Source: an uncultured Desulfobacterales bacterium
GTDB lineage: Bacteria > Desulfobacterota > Desulfobulbia > Desulfobulbales > Desulfocapsaceae
Direction: 5' to 3'
NCBI GenBank assembly: GCA_937915545.1
Contig: CALGIJ010000031.1
Location: forward strand, 1-64,000
Length of the DNA stretch: 64,000 bases
Of the stretch, positions 15,502 to 23,962 are shown piece after piece. A program made the position numbers and the translations under genes. Positions within the stretch are counted from its first letter, which is position 1. Each line of letters begins with the position of its first letter. Below the pieces are notes generated by a model, which worked only from the letters and a program-made list of their open reading frames with translations, was not told where the DNA came from and ran no database searches.

Positions 15502-16881
15502 GAACATTCCCCCCAAGAGAGCCAGACCTGCGGCAATGAGAAAGGTGGTTTTTACCGCCAGGACGAAGGCGCCGCTGTCGCTAGCAGAGTAGGATGCGAG
15601 AGGCTGTCCGCCGCTGTAGAAGGTGTACCACCAGGAGAGTAACGCTGCCGCCAGCGTAGCGCCTACCACCATGCCGAAATTGCGTGCCGTTGCCAGAATA
15701 CCGGCGGTGATACCCGTCCAGCGTTCATCAACCCTAGAAAGAACCGAAGCGCTGTTGGGAGTGAGAAACACCGACTGACCGGCGCCAAGCAGGGCGAGGA
15801 ACAGGGCCACCTTTCCCGTGCTGCTGGTCTCCCCCACAGAGGCCAGTGCCAAGAGAGCCAGAAAACACAGACCCAGTCCAGCAGTGGTCAGCACCCTGGC
15901 CCCGATTCGATCATACAGCCACCCCGAAAGGGGGGACAGGACAATGAGCATAGCCGGGACTGCTGTCATCGTCATGCCAACTTCTTGGGCCGACAGGTGG
16001 AGAATATAGGAAAGGTAGAACGGCGTCGTCACCAAAACGATAAACAGGGTGGCAAAGGACAGCATGGCCGTCATCAGCGCGACCCAGTAATACCGCTGGC
16101 GCAGCAACTGCAAAGGAAGAATGGGGCGTAGCGCTTTCTGTTCGATACGGACAAAGGCCAACAGAATCACCAGCAAGGCGGCTAATGTCAGCACAGTAAA
16201 GATGCTGCCCATTCTCTCAAACCGCTGCAAGAGCAACATGCCCACCGTCACCAGAAAGGTCCAGCAGCATCCCCCCCACCAATCAAACTCAACTCGCTCC
16301 TTGGCTGCACTGTCCGCTAGACGCTGTAAACCCCACAGTTTCCCGAAAATCAGTAGCAGCAGACACACGGGGAGGTTGACCAGAAACAGCATCCGCCACG
16401 AACCATACTGCAGGAGAAGGCCGCCGATAAATGGCCCACTGAGCAGGCCGCAGGCAGTGGCGATACCGACCATACCCAGACTGCGCCCGAGATGGTCAAC
16501 GGGAAATACCATCTTGATCAGTGCTGGTCCGGTGGCCATCATCATCGCTGCCCCCAGCCCCTGCAGCAAACGGCTCATGACGAGCAAAGGAAACGTGGGA
16601 GCGACGTAACATGCCATCAAGCCCAGAGCGAACACGAATACTCCGGCCAGATAAACCCCGCCGCGTCCGAAGCTGTCGGCAAGACGCCCCCAGAAGACAA
16701 GAGTTACGGTAACCGTGCCAAGATAAATGGAGACCACAGCCCCCACTTCTTTAAGAGTCAGGGAAAAAGCGGTGAGCATTGTGGGCAGGGCAACATTCAT
16801 CATTCCACTGTCCATGGTTGAGAGGAAGACTCCTACCATGACCACCGACAGTGCTTGATACCGCCGCGTTGGCATCGCCAC
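15484..16881 (-). CDS. MFS transporter, DHA2-type drug:proton antiporter
   Basis: A 465-aa polytopic protein with about 14 predicted membrane segments. It shows the MFS loop motif GRLADSFGRGGVYLAG (about 66-81) and the antiporter-type segment GPALIKMVFP...GLLSGPFIGGLLLQYGSWR. The DHA2 family exports drugs, dyes or bile-salt-like compounds by proton exchange; the substrate is not predictable. Its N-terminal FLSTMDSGMMNVALP fits motif D1-type sequences. It lies between the porin gene (same strand, upstream) and the convergent hybrid kinase. Confidence 0.85.
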   Translation of the reverse strand: MAMPTRRYQALSVVMVGVFLSTMDSGMMNVALPTMLTAFSLTLKEVGAVVSIYLGTVTVTLVFWGRLADSFGRGGVYLAGVFVFALGLMACYVAPTFPLLVMSRLLQGLGAAMMMATGPALIKMVFPVDHLGRSLGMVGIATACGLLSGPFIGGLLLQYGSWRMLFLVNLPVCLLLLIFGKLWGLQRLADSAAKERVEFDWWGGCCWTFLVTVGMLLLQRFERMGSIFTVLTLAALLVILLAFVRIEQKALRPILPLQLLRQRYYWVALMTAMLSFATLFIVLVTTPFYLSYILHLSAQEVGMTMTAVPAMLIVLSPLSGWLYDRIGARVLTTAGLGLCFLALLALASVGETSSTGKVALFLALLGAGQSVFLTPNSASVLSRVDERWTGITAGILATARNFGMVVGATLAAALLSWWYTFYSGGQPLASYSASDSGAFVLAVKTTFLIAAGLALLGGMFSARRS

Positions 16882-16911
16882 GCCCTATTTATTGAAAACC
16901 GGCAAAGAACG

Positions 16912-16948
16912 AAAAAAGGCCCGGAGGAATTTCTTCCACCGGGCCTTT
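16912..16948 (-). terminator. rho-independent terminator of the porin gene
   Basis: Arms AAAGGCCCGG (16915-16924) and CCGGGCCTTT (16939-16948) form a 10-bp stem with a 14-base loop. On the minus strand the hairpin is followed by a run of T (from 16917 downwards). Confidence 0.8.
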
Positions 16949-16978
16949 CATGTCAGGCAGCTTCTAGAAGATGAAAAA

Positions 16979-18235
16979 TTAGAAGCTCAGGGAGAGGCGA
17001 ACACCACCTTCCATCACGTCCTCGTCACCAGTAGCATCACCGGAGATGAGGTAGGCGAAGATAGCCTCTGCAGTCAGGTTGTCATACACTTTGTAGCCGA
17101 CTTTGGCGTCGAGTTCGACACCGAGCTCGGTATCGCCAGCAGCATTATCCTCGGCGAGGGCAGCATACCAGACGTCTGCGTCAACAGTCAGTTTGTCCAT
17201 CGGCTTGATGGTCACACCGACGTTTCCAGCCCAGACGTTGGTGATGTCGTCACCCGGGGAGCCTGCGGACAGAGAGTTATCGAACACGCCCAGGCCCATG
17301 ATCTCAGCCCAGTAGTAGGAAGAGCCATGACCCGGGGATTTGCCGCCGCCACTGAGAGCCGGGGCAGAGAGGAACTGGGTGTTCTCGCCGGCGTCGGAAC
17401 CGTCGTCGCCGCTGGCATAGAAGACCTGGCCATGAACGAGACCGGCGTCAACACCAACCGCGCCGAGATAGCCTTTGTTATCTACATCATTGATGGTGCC
17501 GCCGTTGAAGATACCGGTTGCCCATACAGACACGCTGCCGAATTTCAGGTCGGCGTCGGCGCCGAGATACCAGTTATCGAAATCCTCAAACTGGGCGCTG
17601 TCGCTGATTTTATGATATACGAAATACGGGGTGACGGTCATGCCATCGTTGATCTTGATGGCAGCCAGGGCAGCGAGGACGTCCTGGTTGTAGGCGGCGC
17701 TGGTGGCCACGTCCCAACCGGCGACTTCGTTATCGCTGGCGGTGATCCAGACAAGCGGGATGGTGATGTTGCCAGCTTTTATAGTCGCGGTGATACCAGC
17801 GGCGTCGTCATCGAGAATGAAGCCACGGGCAACTTTGAAGGCCTGGATACCAACTTTGGCATTGAACATCGGGCCGATGTTGAAATCGGCATAGGAGTTC
17901 TTGACGCGGAAATTGCCCTTGCCGTCAGCGCCCCAGTCACCACCAGCGCCCAGACCGGCAGCGCCAGCAGCAGCTTTGGAGGTATCGCCCCAACCGCTGT
18001 TGATCTCGAATTTGTTGACAAATTTGAAGTCGTCGCTGAATTTGGCGGTGTAATAGAGGCGGGTGCGGGTATCTACGTAGAATTTACTGTCGGTATCCTG
18101 GCCGGTGAAGTTGTCTTCATAGGTAAAACGAGTACGCCAGTATCCACCGAACTGATTCTCAAGAGCGGCGGAAGCGGTATTCGCGATACCGCCGACCATC
18201 ATGAGACCTACGGCTGCAGCAATTGTTTTCTTCAT
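16979..18235 (-). CDS. outer-membrane porin-like beta-barrel protein
   Basis: A 418-aa protein with a cleavable signal peptide (MKKTIAAAVGLMMVGGIANTASA, cut near Ala23) and alternating amphipathic strands throughout. It ends in the outer-membrane assembly signal RLSLSF with terminal Phe. GGYWRTRFTYEDNF at the mature N-terminus resembles porins common in sulfate-reducing Desulfobacterota. It probably forms a general or substrate-biased diffusion channel. The ATG at 18235 has AGGAGA upstream and overlaps the stop of a 7-codon upstream frame. A strong promoter and a 3' terminator delimit a single-gene transcript. Confidence 0.85.
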   Translation of the reverse strand: MKKTIAAAVGLMMVGGIANTASAALENQFGGYWRTRFTYEDNFTGQDTDSKFYVDTRTRLYYTAKFSDDFKFVNKFEINSGWGDTSKAAAGAAGLGAGGDWGADGKGNFRVKNSYADFNIGPMFNAKVGIQAFKVARGFILDDDAAGITATIKAGNITIPLVWITASDNEVAGWDVATSAAYNQDVLAALAAIKINDGMTVTPYFVYHKISDSAQFEDFDNWYLGADADLKFGSVSVWATGIFNGGTINDVDNKGYLGAVGVDAGLVHGQVFYASGDDGSDAGENTQFLSAPALSGGGKSPGHGSSYYWAEIMGLGVFDNSLSAGSPGDDITNVWAGNVGVTIKPMDKLTVDADVWYAALAEDNAAGDTELGVELDAKVGYKVYDNLTAEAIFAYLISGDATGDEDVMEGGVRLSLSF

Positions 18236-18255
18236 TTTGTCTCTCCTGAAGTCAT
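18232..18255 (-). CDS. 7-residue upstream reading frame coupled to the porin gene
   Basis: AAGGAGGTTAACAC-ATG gives a near-perfect ribosome site and start at 18255. The frame reads MTSGETK and ends in TGA, which overlaps the porin ATG (ATGA, 18232-18235). This is directly visible. Whether it acts as a leader peptide or only couples translation is inference. Confidence 0.55.
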   Translation of the reverse strand: MTSGETK

Positions 18256-18373
18256 GTGTTAACCTCCTTGCAGAGGCCGCTTATCCTTTACCCGGCCGAA
18301 CAGGCTGACCACCAGCCGCCCCTGCCATACAGACAGGCAGAAAACCGGCAAAGTTTTTCAATGCTGCCTCTAC

Positions 18374-18400
18374 GTTATACGTGGCACCCTCCTTTGTCAA
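18374..18400 (-). promoter_or_regulatory. sigma-70 promoter of the porin gene
   Basis: On the minus strand TTGACA (18395-18400) and TATAAC (18374-18379) are separated by 15 bp. The predicted transcript has a 5' leader of about 130 nt containing the 7-codon frame. Confidence 0.6.
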
Positions 18401-18408
18401 GATTTTTT

Positions 18409-18420
18409 TACCCCGGGGTA
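18409..18420. promoter_or_regulatory. palindromic candidate operator upstream of the porin promoter
   Basis: A perfect 12-bp palindrome, TACCCCGGGGTA, lies 8 bp upstream of the -35 box and is flanked on both sides by runs of T (A on the other strand). The position fits an activator site or an UP-element-like region. With no loop it cannot be a terminator hairpin. Confidence 0.4.
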
Positions 18421-18451
18421 TAATTTTTTTTACTCGATGATCTGTACCCTA

Positions 18452-20179
18452 TTACTTTGTTTTTGCGCGAGAAAATTGTAGCTCATAGACGGTAAGTTGT
18501 GTTTCTCCGACACCCGGCAAAAGGCCTGCCAAGGTCCCGCTCCGGGGCAGATGAGCAACGAAAAGGTCGGCTTTCGCTGGTCCTTCCGCAGCGGCACGCC
18601 ACCGTCGATCCGTAGTCTTCGGCGAGAGCGTGAAACCCGTTATATAGCCGCGAAACGAACCGCTCCGCCACGCCTCGTTCATGGTCTCCCCATCCCAGGT
18701 CAGACCGACCACCAGCCCGTCGTTATAGATACGCATTTTTTCGAGGATACTGAGAGCGGACAGCGAGTTCCGGTTTGTGACCACCTCGTCCCGCCCATTG
18801 CCGTCGACATCGACAACCTGGAGACGGCCAGGAACGAAAATGAGCTTTCGCGCCATATCTTCATCCGGAGTGAAATTTTTCCGGTCCTGCTCGTTGAGGA
18901 CTCCAGCCCGGCTCGGCCCTATATATATTTTGCTGCCGCCGTAGCTGTTCTTGCTGACCGAGAGCAGTTCGTTGGTGCTGCTGTAGACCCTGAGTTTCTC
19001 CTTGCCATCGATGGCGACAAGTTCCATGGCACGATCCCCGTCGAGATCGGCATAGACGAAGTCAAAGACATTGATCCCCGCCGGCAGCGGCAGCCGTTCT
19101 CCTTCGCGGTACCGCCCGTCTCCCTCTCCCTCGAGCAGGTATACCCCGGGTTTGAGCAGTTCGGTCTTTTCCATCCCCCGCTTCTGTCCAACCAGGCGCC
19201 AGCCTTTCCCGGGAAGTTGCAAGGGACGCAGATACCAGGGGATGTTCTCGGCGCTGACGATGAATTGACCCGATGCGGGCTGCCAGCGCACAACGACTGA
19301 AGAGACAGCGAGATCTCTGGTGCAGCTCAGGTATATTTCCTCCCTGCCGTCCTTGTCGAGGTCGGCGAGGTTCATGGCATGGCATTCGAGGGCGGCATCG
19401 AGGCGTCCCCCTCCCACCTTGACGATTTTTCTGTCTTCGGTGCGATAAAGCTCCATGGCGCTGCCGGAGAGAATGATCATTTCCTCGGCGCCGTTACCAT
19501 CGACATCGCCGACGGCAAAGAGGCGGATCTCTTCGCCCAGGGTGACGTTCCGTTTGCCCTCTGCTGCCTCAACGAGGATATTGCTGCCCTCGGCGGCCGA
19601 AACCGCTCCTGTGAATTGCTTCTTTTTATAGGCCGCCTCGGGGTGGGCGGTAATGAACGCCGCGGTCCCCTGATTAGCTGCGCCGGCGGCCTCCTGAGAT
19701 CCTTCTGGCAAGGTGGTTCCACCTACAGCCTTGGCGAGCTGACCCACCAGGCCTTCGAGATCGGCGAGCAGCGTATCCTGCTTTTTGGACATCACCTCAA
19801 AGTTCCTCACCTCCTCCTCGCTGCCCATCGGATAGAGGGTGACATGGATGCTCAGCCCGCTTTTCAGGCCATACAGCCCGCCGGTGATCAAATAATCGAT
19901 ACCGCCGCCTGCTTTGGCATCGGCCTTTCTGGCTTTGAGACCTTTCAGTTCCTCCTGGCTCAGCGACCTGTCAAGCACGGTAATCCCAGGCCGGGCCGCC
20001 AGTCTGCTGGTGATGATACCCCGGACGCTGTCACGCAGATAAGCATAGGAGCCAGCTTCATCGGCATCGAACGCGGTCAGGACCACGGTACGGTCAGCTT
20101 TCTCGACGGCGCCCTGAGAGACGGTGGCGACCAGCAGGGCGAGGCTTAGAATGAGCATCGCCAGAGTATTTTTAATCAT
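18452..20179 (-). CDS. exported FG-GAP/VCBS repeat protein with FlgO-like N-terminal domain
   Basis: A 575-aa protein that starts at ATG 20179 behind AAGGAGCTG and begins with a signal peptide (IKNTLAMLILSLALLVATVSQG). Residues about 28-150 (VVLTAFDADE...ITSRLAARPGITVLDRS...DYLITGGLYGL) resemble FlgO/TolB-N-like domains seen in envelope lipoproteins. The rest contains Asp-rich integrin-type repeats: AVGDVDGNGAEEM, NLADLDKDGREEI, VYADLDGDRAMEL, VVDVDGNGRDEV. These Ca-binding-like loops suggest a beta-propeller in the periplasm or on the surface. Function is unknown; a larger open frame upstream of 20179 lacks a signal-like start. Confidence 0.8.
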   Translation of the reverse strand: MIKNTLAMLILSLALLVATVSQGAVEKADRTVVLTAFDADEAGSYAYLRDSVRGIITSRLAARPGITVLDRSLSQEELKGLKARKADAKAGGGIDYLITGGLYGLKSGLSIHVTLYPMGSEEEVRNFEVMSKKQDTLLADLEGLVGQLAKAVGGTTLPEGSQEAAGAANQGTAAFITAHPEAAYKKKQFTGAVSAAEGSNILVEAAEGKRNVTLGEEIRLFAVGDVDGNGAEEMIILSGSAMELYRTEDRKIVKVGGGRLDAALECHAMNLADLDKDGREEIYLSCTRDLAVSSVVVRWQPASGQFIVSAENIPWYLRPLQLPGKGWRLVGQKRGMEKTELLKPGVYLLEGEGDGRYREGERLPLPAGINVFDFVYADLDGDRAMELVAIDGKEKLRVYSSTNELLSVSKNSYGGSKIYIGPSRAGVLNEQDRKNFTPDEDMARKLIFVPGRLQVVDVDGNGRDEVVTNRNSLSALSILEKMRIYNDGLVVGLTWDGETMNEAWRSGSFRGYITGFTLSPKTTDRRWRAAAEGPAKADLFVAHLPRSGTLAGLLPGVGETQLTVYELQFSRAKTK

Positions 20180-20728
20180 AACAGCTCCTTCAGCAGTATA
20201 TAAATTCACAAAAATTCGTTTCAGCAGCAATCCTGCCAGCATCGACCGCGCGCTTTTCCCACCACCTTCCGCCGTCGTCAAGATGGCACCATTTCCCCAA
20301 AAAACAACCAGGTACATATATCGTAAAACTCCCGTGCTGGCAAGCCATTCCCGGGAAAACCGCCCCGAGGGGCCGGCCGGAATCCGGCTGGCCCGCACCA
20401 TCCTCCGGCGAAGGGGTCGGCTCCCTTTCGTACAGCCCAGTGTTCCTTACAACAGAGCGTGCAAAGGCGGCCTGCCGGCGGATGCGGCGAGACGGGTCAT
20501 CGTGCCGCGCATGTCAAGCATATGCAGTCCTCCGCGGCAACTTTCCTGGGCCCGCCTGCCTTCCGCCGCCGTCACCCGCGGCATCACTTCCACGGCTTCG
20601 TCCCACAGCTCTCTGACAGAAACTTTCCACTTGACATTTTGCCGGGCGGGATGAATTATTTAAGGTACAGTTTTTTGAACTCGTCCCGTATGTCGAGAGC
20701 CCAGACGGGACGGTTCATCGAAGCGACC
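20180..20728. other. divergent intergenic region of 549 bp
   Basis: No convincing gene. A strong 10-bp hairpin (GGCCGGCCGG-AAT-CCGGCTGGCC, 20371-20393, one G-T pair) stands in the middle without a T-run. The right end carries the promoter at 20631-20659. The rest is GC-rich, and I could not assign any RNA family to it. Confidence 0.5.
20631..20659 (+). promoter_or_regulatory. probable sigma-70 promoter for the small outer-membrane protein
   Basis: TTGACA (20631-20636) is followed after 17 bp by AATTAT (20654-20659), about 70 bp upstream of the ATG at 20729. The -10 box is poor, so confidence is moderate. Confidence 0.4.
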
Positions 20729-21286
20729 ATGAAGACGACCATGAATAAAGCAGTATTCGCAACACTTGCTACCTCCCTGGTGCTACTGGCCAGCACTGGC
20801 CGCGCCGAGGATTTCGGCGGCCATAGCGCCTACAAGGTAACCTCCTACGACCTGAGCAGTCTGTTCTCCGCCAGCAGTGACACAAGCCCCCGATATTTCG
20901 TCGACTTCAAGCCTCTGCTCATTACTTCCAACGTCGCCGACATCCTTGGCAGCGAGCACTTCAGCAACGTCTCCCTCGGAAAGGCCCACCCCGATTCAGC
21001 CACCGAAGGTATCGCCCTCTCGGCCACGTTCGACGCCACGCACAAAATCTCCCTGCAGGGCGCCTTCGGCGTCACCCGCAACCACTGGTCGCCGGACACC
21101 CTCAACTTCGAGAACGAGGCCAGCTGGGAGGCCAATCTTGGCGTCATCTACAAGCTGCTCGACTACCTGTCCTACGAGCTGCACTTCGGCTATATGGACA
21201 CCGGCACCCTCTTTACCGATCGAAGCAGCTACACCAACGTCGAGAGCATCATCATGGTCAGCAACCAGTTGACCATGAGTTTCTGA
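20729..21286 (+). CDS. small putative outer-membrane beta-barrel protein
   Basis: 185 aa with a signal peptide (MNKAVFATLATSLVLLASTGRAE) and a mature part of alternating hydrophobic/polar strands (GIALSATFDATHKISLQGAFGV, WEANLGVIYKLLDYLSYELHFGYMDTG). It ends in QLTMSF with terminal Phe, the usual outer-membrane assembly signal. The size and pattern suggest an 8- to 10-stranded barrel. I do not recognise the family. It is a single gene between divergent and convergent neighbours. Confidence 0.7.
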   Translation: MKTTMNKAVFATLATSLVLLASTGRAEDFGGHSAYKVTSYDLSSLFSASSDTSPRYFVDFKPLLITSNVADILGSEHFSNVSLGKAHPDSATEGIALSATFDATHKISLQGAFGVTRNHWSPDTLNFENEASWEANLGVIYKLLDYLSYELHFGYMDTGTLFTDRSSYTNVESIIMVSNQLTMSF

Positions 21287-21370
21287 GCAACAGCCGCGCC
21301 ACCGCTTTTCCCTCTCATCCACCGGCCATGGCCGCGATGGCGGAGTGCTGCCTTCCCGGCTGCCCACATC

Positions 21371-22183
21371 TCAACGCAGACCAAGCTCACGGGCCAGCAA
21401 CTGCAGATCGGCCCAGGTCGCCTGCTTCATCTCTGCGTTCTGCAAAAGAAAGGTCGGATGATAGGTGGCAATCACCGCCAGAGGCTTGCCGCCATGCTCC
21501 TGCAAAGTATGAACCCTGCCGCGGGCCCGCAGCAGGGTCGTGGCAGGACCGAGAACGGCGCGTGCGGCCACCGGCCCCATGGTGCATACCGCCTGCGGCG
21601 AGGCGGCGGCTATCTGCCGCAGGAGATAGGAGCGGCAGCGCTCGATGTGCACTTCCTCCGGCACGAAGCCGGCGGGCAGGGCGCACTTCACCACGTTGGT
21701 GATGAACACCTCCTCTGCCGGTAAGCCTATGGCGGCGAACATCCTCGCCAGCATCGCCTCCTGTTCAGCCCCGAAGACCAGTCCCGCCGGCAGACCATCG
21801 CCGTCGCCAGCCATCAGCCAATCGCCGACGAGCAAGAGGCGCATCTTGTCCGGCCCCCGCCCCGGCACCGGGTAGATCCGCTGAAGATGCAGGCCACAGG
21901 CCCGGCAGCCGCGAACCTCCTCGGCAATGTCTTCGAGGCGGACCGTAGCCCGCGACGCTTCCCCCCTCTTCCCCCCGATTCCAGGAGCGGTGGGCCGCGT
22001 CGGCTGGACGGAAGGCGCAGCCAGCGGCTTCGCGGCGTCCTCCCGCCACTTGAAGAGGGCATCACCCACCCCTTTGCCGGGGTAGTTCTCGATACCGATA
22101 TCGCTGTGATAACGCAGCAACGTGCGCAGGCCGGAGAGGACGCTGCGGCTGCCAGCCTCATGCGACGCCGACGATTCGCTCAT
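21371..22183 (-). CDS. uracil-DNA glycosylase superfamily protein with altered active site
   Basis: 270 aa; the C-terminal 190 residues have the family 4/5 UDG layout with the four iron-sulfur cysteines (Cys93 and Cys96 in CRACGL, one in TNVVKCALP, one in ERCRSYLL). The first catalytic motif, normally GEAPG, is replaced by GDWLMAGDGDG. The second reads YHPTFLL rather than HPS. Residues 1-80 are a variable, proline-rich extension. It may have lost or shifted glycosylase specificity. Its ATG overlaps the stop of the lipoprotein gene upstream (ATGA). Confidence 0.8.
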   Translation of the reverse strand: MSESSASHEAGSRSVLSGLRTLLRYHSDIGIENYPGKGVGDALFKWREDAAKPLAAPSVQPTRPTAPGIGGKRGEASRATVRLEDIAEEVRGCRACGLHLQRIYPVPGRGPDKMRLLLVGDWLMAGDGDGLPAGLVFGAEQEAMLARMFAAIGLPAEEVFITNVVKCALPAGFVPEEVHIERCRSYLLRQIAAASPQAVCTMGPVAARAVLGPATTLLRARGRVHTLQEHGGKPLAVIATYHPTFLLQNAEMKQATWADLQLLARELGLR

Positions 22184-22773
22184 GGCGCAAAGGGGAAATG
22201 GCCGATATCCCAGCTCCCCCCCTCGTCGAGTGGGTTAGTGCGGAATGTTCCGAAATAGTGAAAGACAAAGGACTTTGCCTCGGGAGGAAGGCGACGGGAC
22301 AGCTTCAGAGGCAACGTCTCGGGAACCGAACCATAAGCGGGAACGACCGGCCCGATATCGACGGTCTCCACTACCCTCCCCTGGACATCGACGAAGGTGG
22401 CATAGAAAAACAGTCGTTCGACCACTGGAAAGCTGTTGATGATGTGGTCGGCCAGGCGCAGCTCGCCATCCAGGACACAGAGCCCGTCCCGCAGCTGCAG
22501 ACCGTATTGGACGCGAAGGTCACTGGTCTCCCAGACCGCCCGCCCCTTGGTTTCGGCAAGAGCGATGCGGTTCTCGCTGGCCGAGTTCATTCCTTTCTCC
22601 GGTCGCAGAAAGCTCGCGCACCCGCCAAGCAGAAGCAGGGAGGCGAAGATCGCCGCCACTGCCATACCAGCCGCAGCCTGCCGACACTGGTTCCGGCCCA
22701 CGCCCCCTTGCCGACGGCACCCGTCCCCCCGGTGGGGGGCGGAAGCTCTCGTTGCACGCAATACAGTGTTCAT
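22180..22773 (-). CDS. putative lipoprotein
   Basis: A 197-aa protein starting at ATG 22773 behind AAGGAGAAAT. After a basic N-terminal region comes a hydrophobic stretch and lipobox (AIFASLLLLGGCAS), so it is predicted to be acylated on that cysteine and held in the envelope. The mature region (VQYGLQLRDGLCVLDGELRLAD, LFFYATFVDVQGRVVETVDIG) looks like a compact beta-sandwich; I cannot name its family. It overlaps the downstream UDG-like gene by 4 bp, giving a two-gene operon with no obvious functional link. Confidence 0.7.
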   Translation of the reverse strand: MNTVLRATRASAPHRGDGCRRQGGVGRNQCRQAAAGMAVAAIFASLLLLGGCASFLRPEKGMNSASENRIALAETKGRAVWETSDLRVQYGLQLRDGLCVLDGELRLADHIINSFPVVERLFFYATFVDVQGRVVETVDIGPVVPAYGSVPETLPLKLSRRLPPEAKSFVFHYFGTFRTNPLDEGGSWDIGHFPFAP

Positions 22774-22917
22774 AGCATATTTCTCCTTGGAGTTTTTCCA
22801 CAACCGTTCTTATGGTAGGTGGCGATAGACGTGGTGCCGCCGCAAGAGGTGGTCAGCAGAGGTCACCGCCCCGCCATGGCACCGCATCCCGTAAACCTGG
22901 AGCAAGGAGAACATCCC

Positions 22918-23127
22918 ATGCCAATCTACGAGTACAAGTGTTCAGACTGCGGCGCCGTTTTCGAGATATTAACCACCTCAGAACACCGCGACAACGAGGT
23001 TCGCTGCGAGAAATGCAACAGCGCCAGCGTCGTCAAGCTGCTCTCCGCGGGAACGGTGAAGAAAGGCAGCAGCCCCTCTCCGCTGCCCATGTCCGGCGGC
23101 TGCGCCGGGCGATCCGGCTTCACCTGA
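22918..23127 (+). CDS. FmdB-family zinc-ribbon protein
   Basis: A 69-aa protein beginning MPIYEYKCSDCG, with a second cysteine pair in RCEKCNS, which together form a zinc ribbon. FmdB-type proteins are small putative regulatory or folding factors without a settled role. The ATG at 22918 follows AAGGAGA; longer frames upstream lack the family start. The tail is Gly/Ser/Pro-rich. Confidence 0.85.
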   Translation: MPIYEYKCSDCGAVFEILTTSEHRDNEVRCEKCNSASVVKLLSAGTVKKGSSPSPLPMSGGCAGRSGFT

Positions 23128-23165
23128 GCTGCCTGATCCCGGCTCCGGGCGAGCCGCCTTTTCGT

Positions 23166-23504
23166 TCACTCTTCCTTGGCCGATTTCCTCGGCGCGAACT
23201 CGAAGACCCTCTCGTTTTTCTTGAGGAGGTTGTGCTCGCGCCGGGCAACCTCTTCCAGATAGCCAGGATCGTTCTGCAGCTTATCAATTTCCTGCTGGAG
23301 GTGCGTATTGGTCGCCTCCAGCTGGGTGTTCTGCTCCGTCAGGCTGCGCAGTTCCGACCGCTTACGCCAGATCGCCAGGAGCCCCGCACCGGGGGCGAAC
23401 ACCACCCAGAGAAGAAAACAGACGAGGAGAGTGGCGCAGATCTTCAACAGCCGCGCCTGCTGCAGTGGAGACATCTTCCGTTTCGGTTGTCCTCGTTTCT
23501 TCAT
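23166..23504 (-). CDS. septum formation initiator family protein (FtsB/DivIC-like)
   Basis: 112 aa: short basic cytoplasmic tail (KKRGQPKRKMS), one transmembrane helix (about residues 21-45) and a coiled coil (ELRSLTEQNTQLEATNTHLQ). The coiled coil is followed by PGYLEEVARREHNLLKKNE, the typical FtsB pattern. FtsB links FtsL and FtsQ in the divisome. ATG at 23504 is preferred; a GTG at 23513 is possible. Its 5' end is only 17 bp from the divergent DUF523 gene, so their promoters must overlap each other or the genes. Confidence 0.82.
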   Translation of the reverse strand: MKKRGQPKRKMSPLQQARLLKICATLLVCFLLWVVFAPGAGLLAIWRKRSELRSLTEQNTQLEATNTHLQQEIDKLQNDPGYLEEVARREHNLLKKNERVFEFAPRKSAKEE

Positions 23505-23521
23505 ACCCGACACTTTATCCC

Positions 23522-23962
23522 ATGCAAAATACCACTATGCCCCCTTCCCCCGCAGCGCGCCCCCTCATTCTGGTCAGCGCCTGCCTCGTCGGCCTCTGCA
23601 CCCGCTACGACGGCAGAATCGTCGACAACCCGGCCTGTCTCGAACACCTCGCCGGCGCCCAGTGGATTCCGGTGTGCCCTGAACAACTCGGCGGGCTGGC
23701 GACACCGCGCGAGGCCGCCGACATCGTCGGGGGCGACGGCAACGACGTCCTTGCCGGACGCGCCAGGGTGCTCGGCAAGTCAGGAGCCGACTACACCACC
23801 GCCTTCATCCACGGCGCCCGCCAGGTGCTGCAACTGGCCCGCAGCCAGGAGGTGCACTGTGCCTGCCTCAAGGCTCGCAGCCCTTCCTGCGCCGTTACTG
23901 GCACCATCGGCGTCACCGCCGCCCTGCTGCGCGCTTCCGGGCTACCCTTGTACGAGTTCTGA
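23522..23962 (+). CDS. DUF523 family protein
   Basis: About 146 aa with the family hallmarks VSACLVGLCTRYDG, PVCPEQLGGLATPR and LKARSPSCAV, and conserved cysteines that suggest metal or cluster binding. Function of the family is unknown. ATG 23522 or 23537 could be the start. The 3' end overlaps the convergent tatC gene by 21 bp. Confidence 0.82.
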   Translation: MQNTTMPPSPAARPLILVSACLVGLCTRYDGRIVDNPACLEHLAGAQWIPVCPEQLGGLATPREAADIVGGDGNDVLAGRARVLGKSGADYTTAFIHGARQVLQLARSQEVHCACLKARSPSCAVTGTIGVTAALLRASGLPLYEF

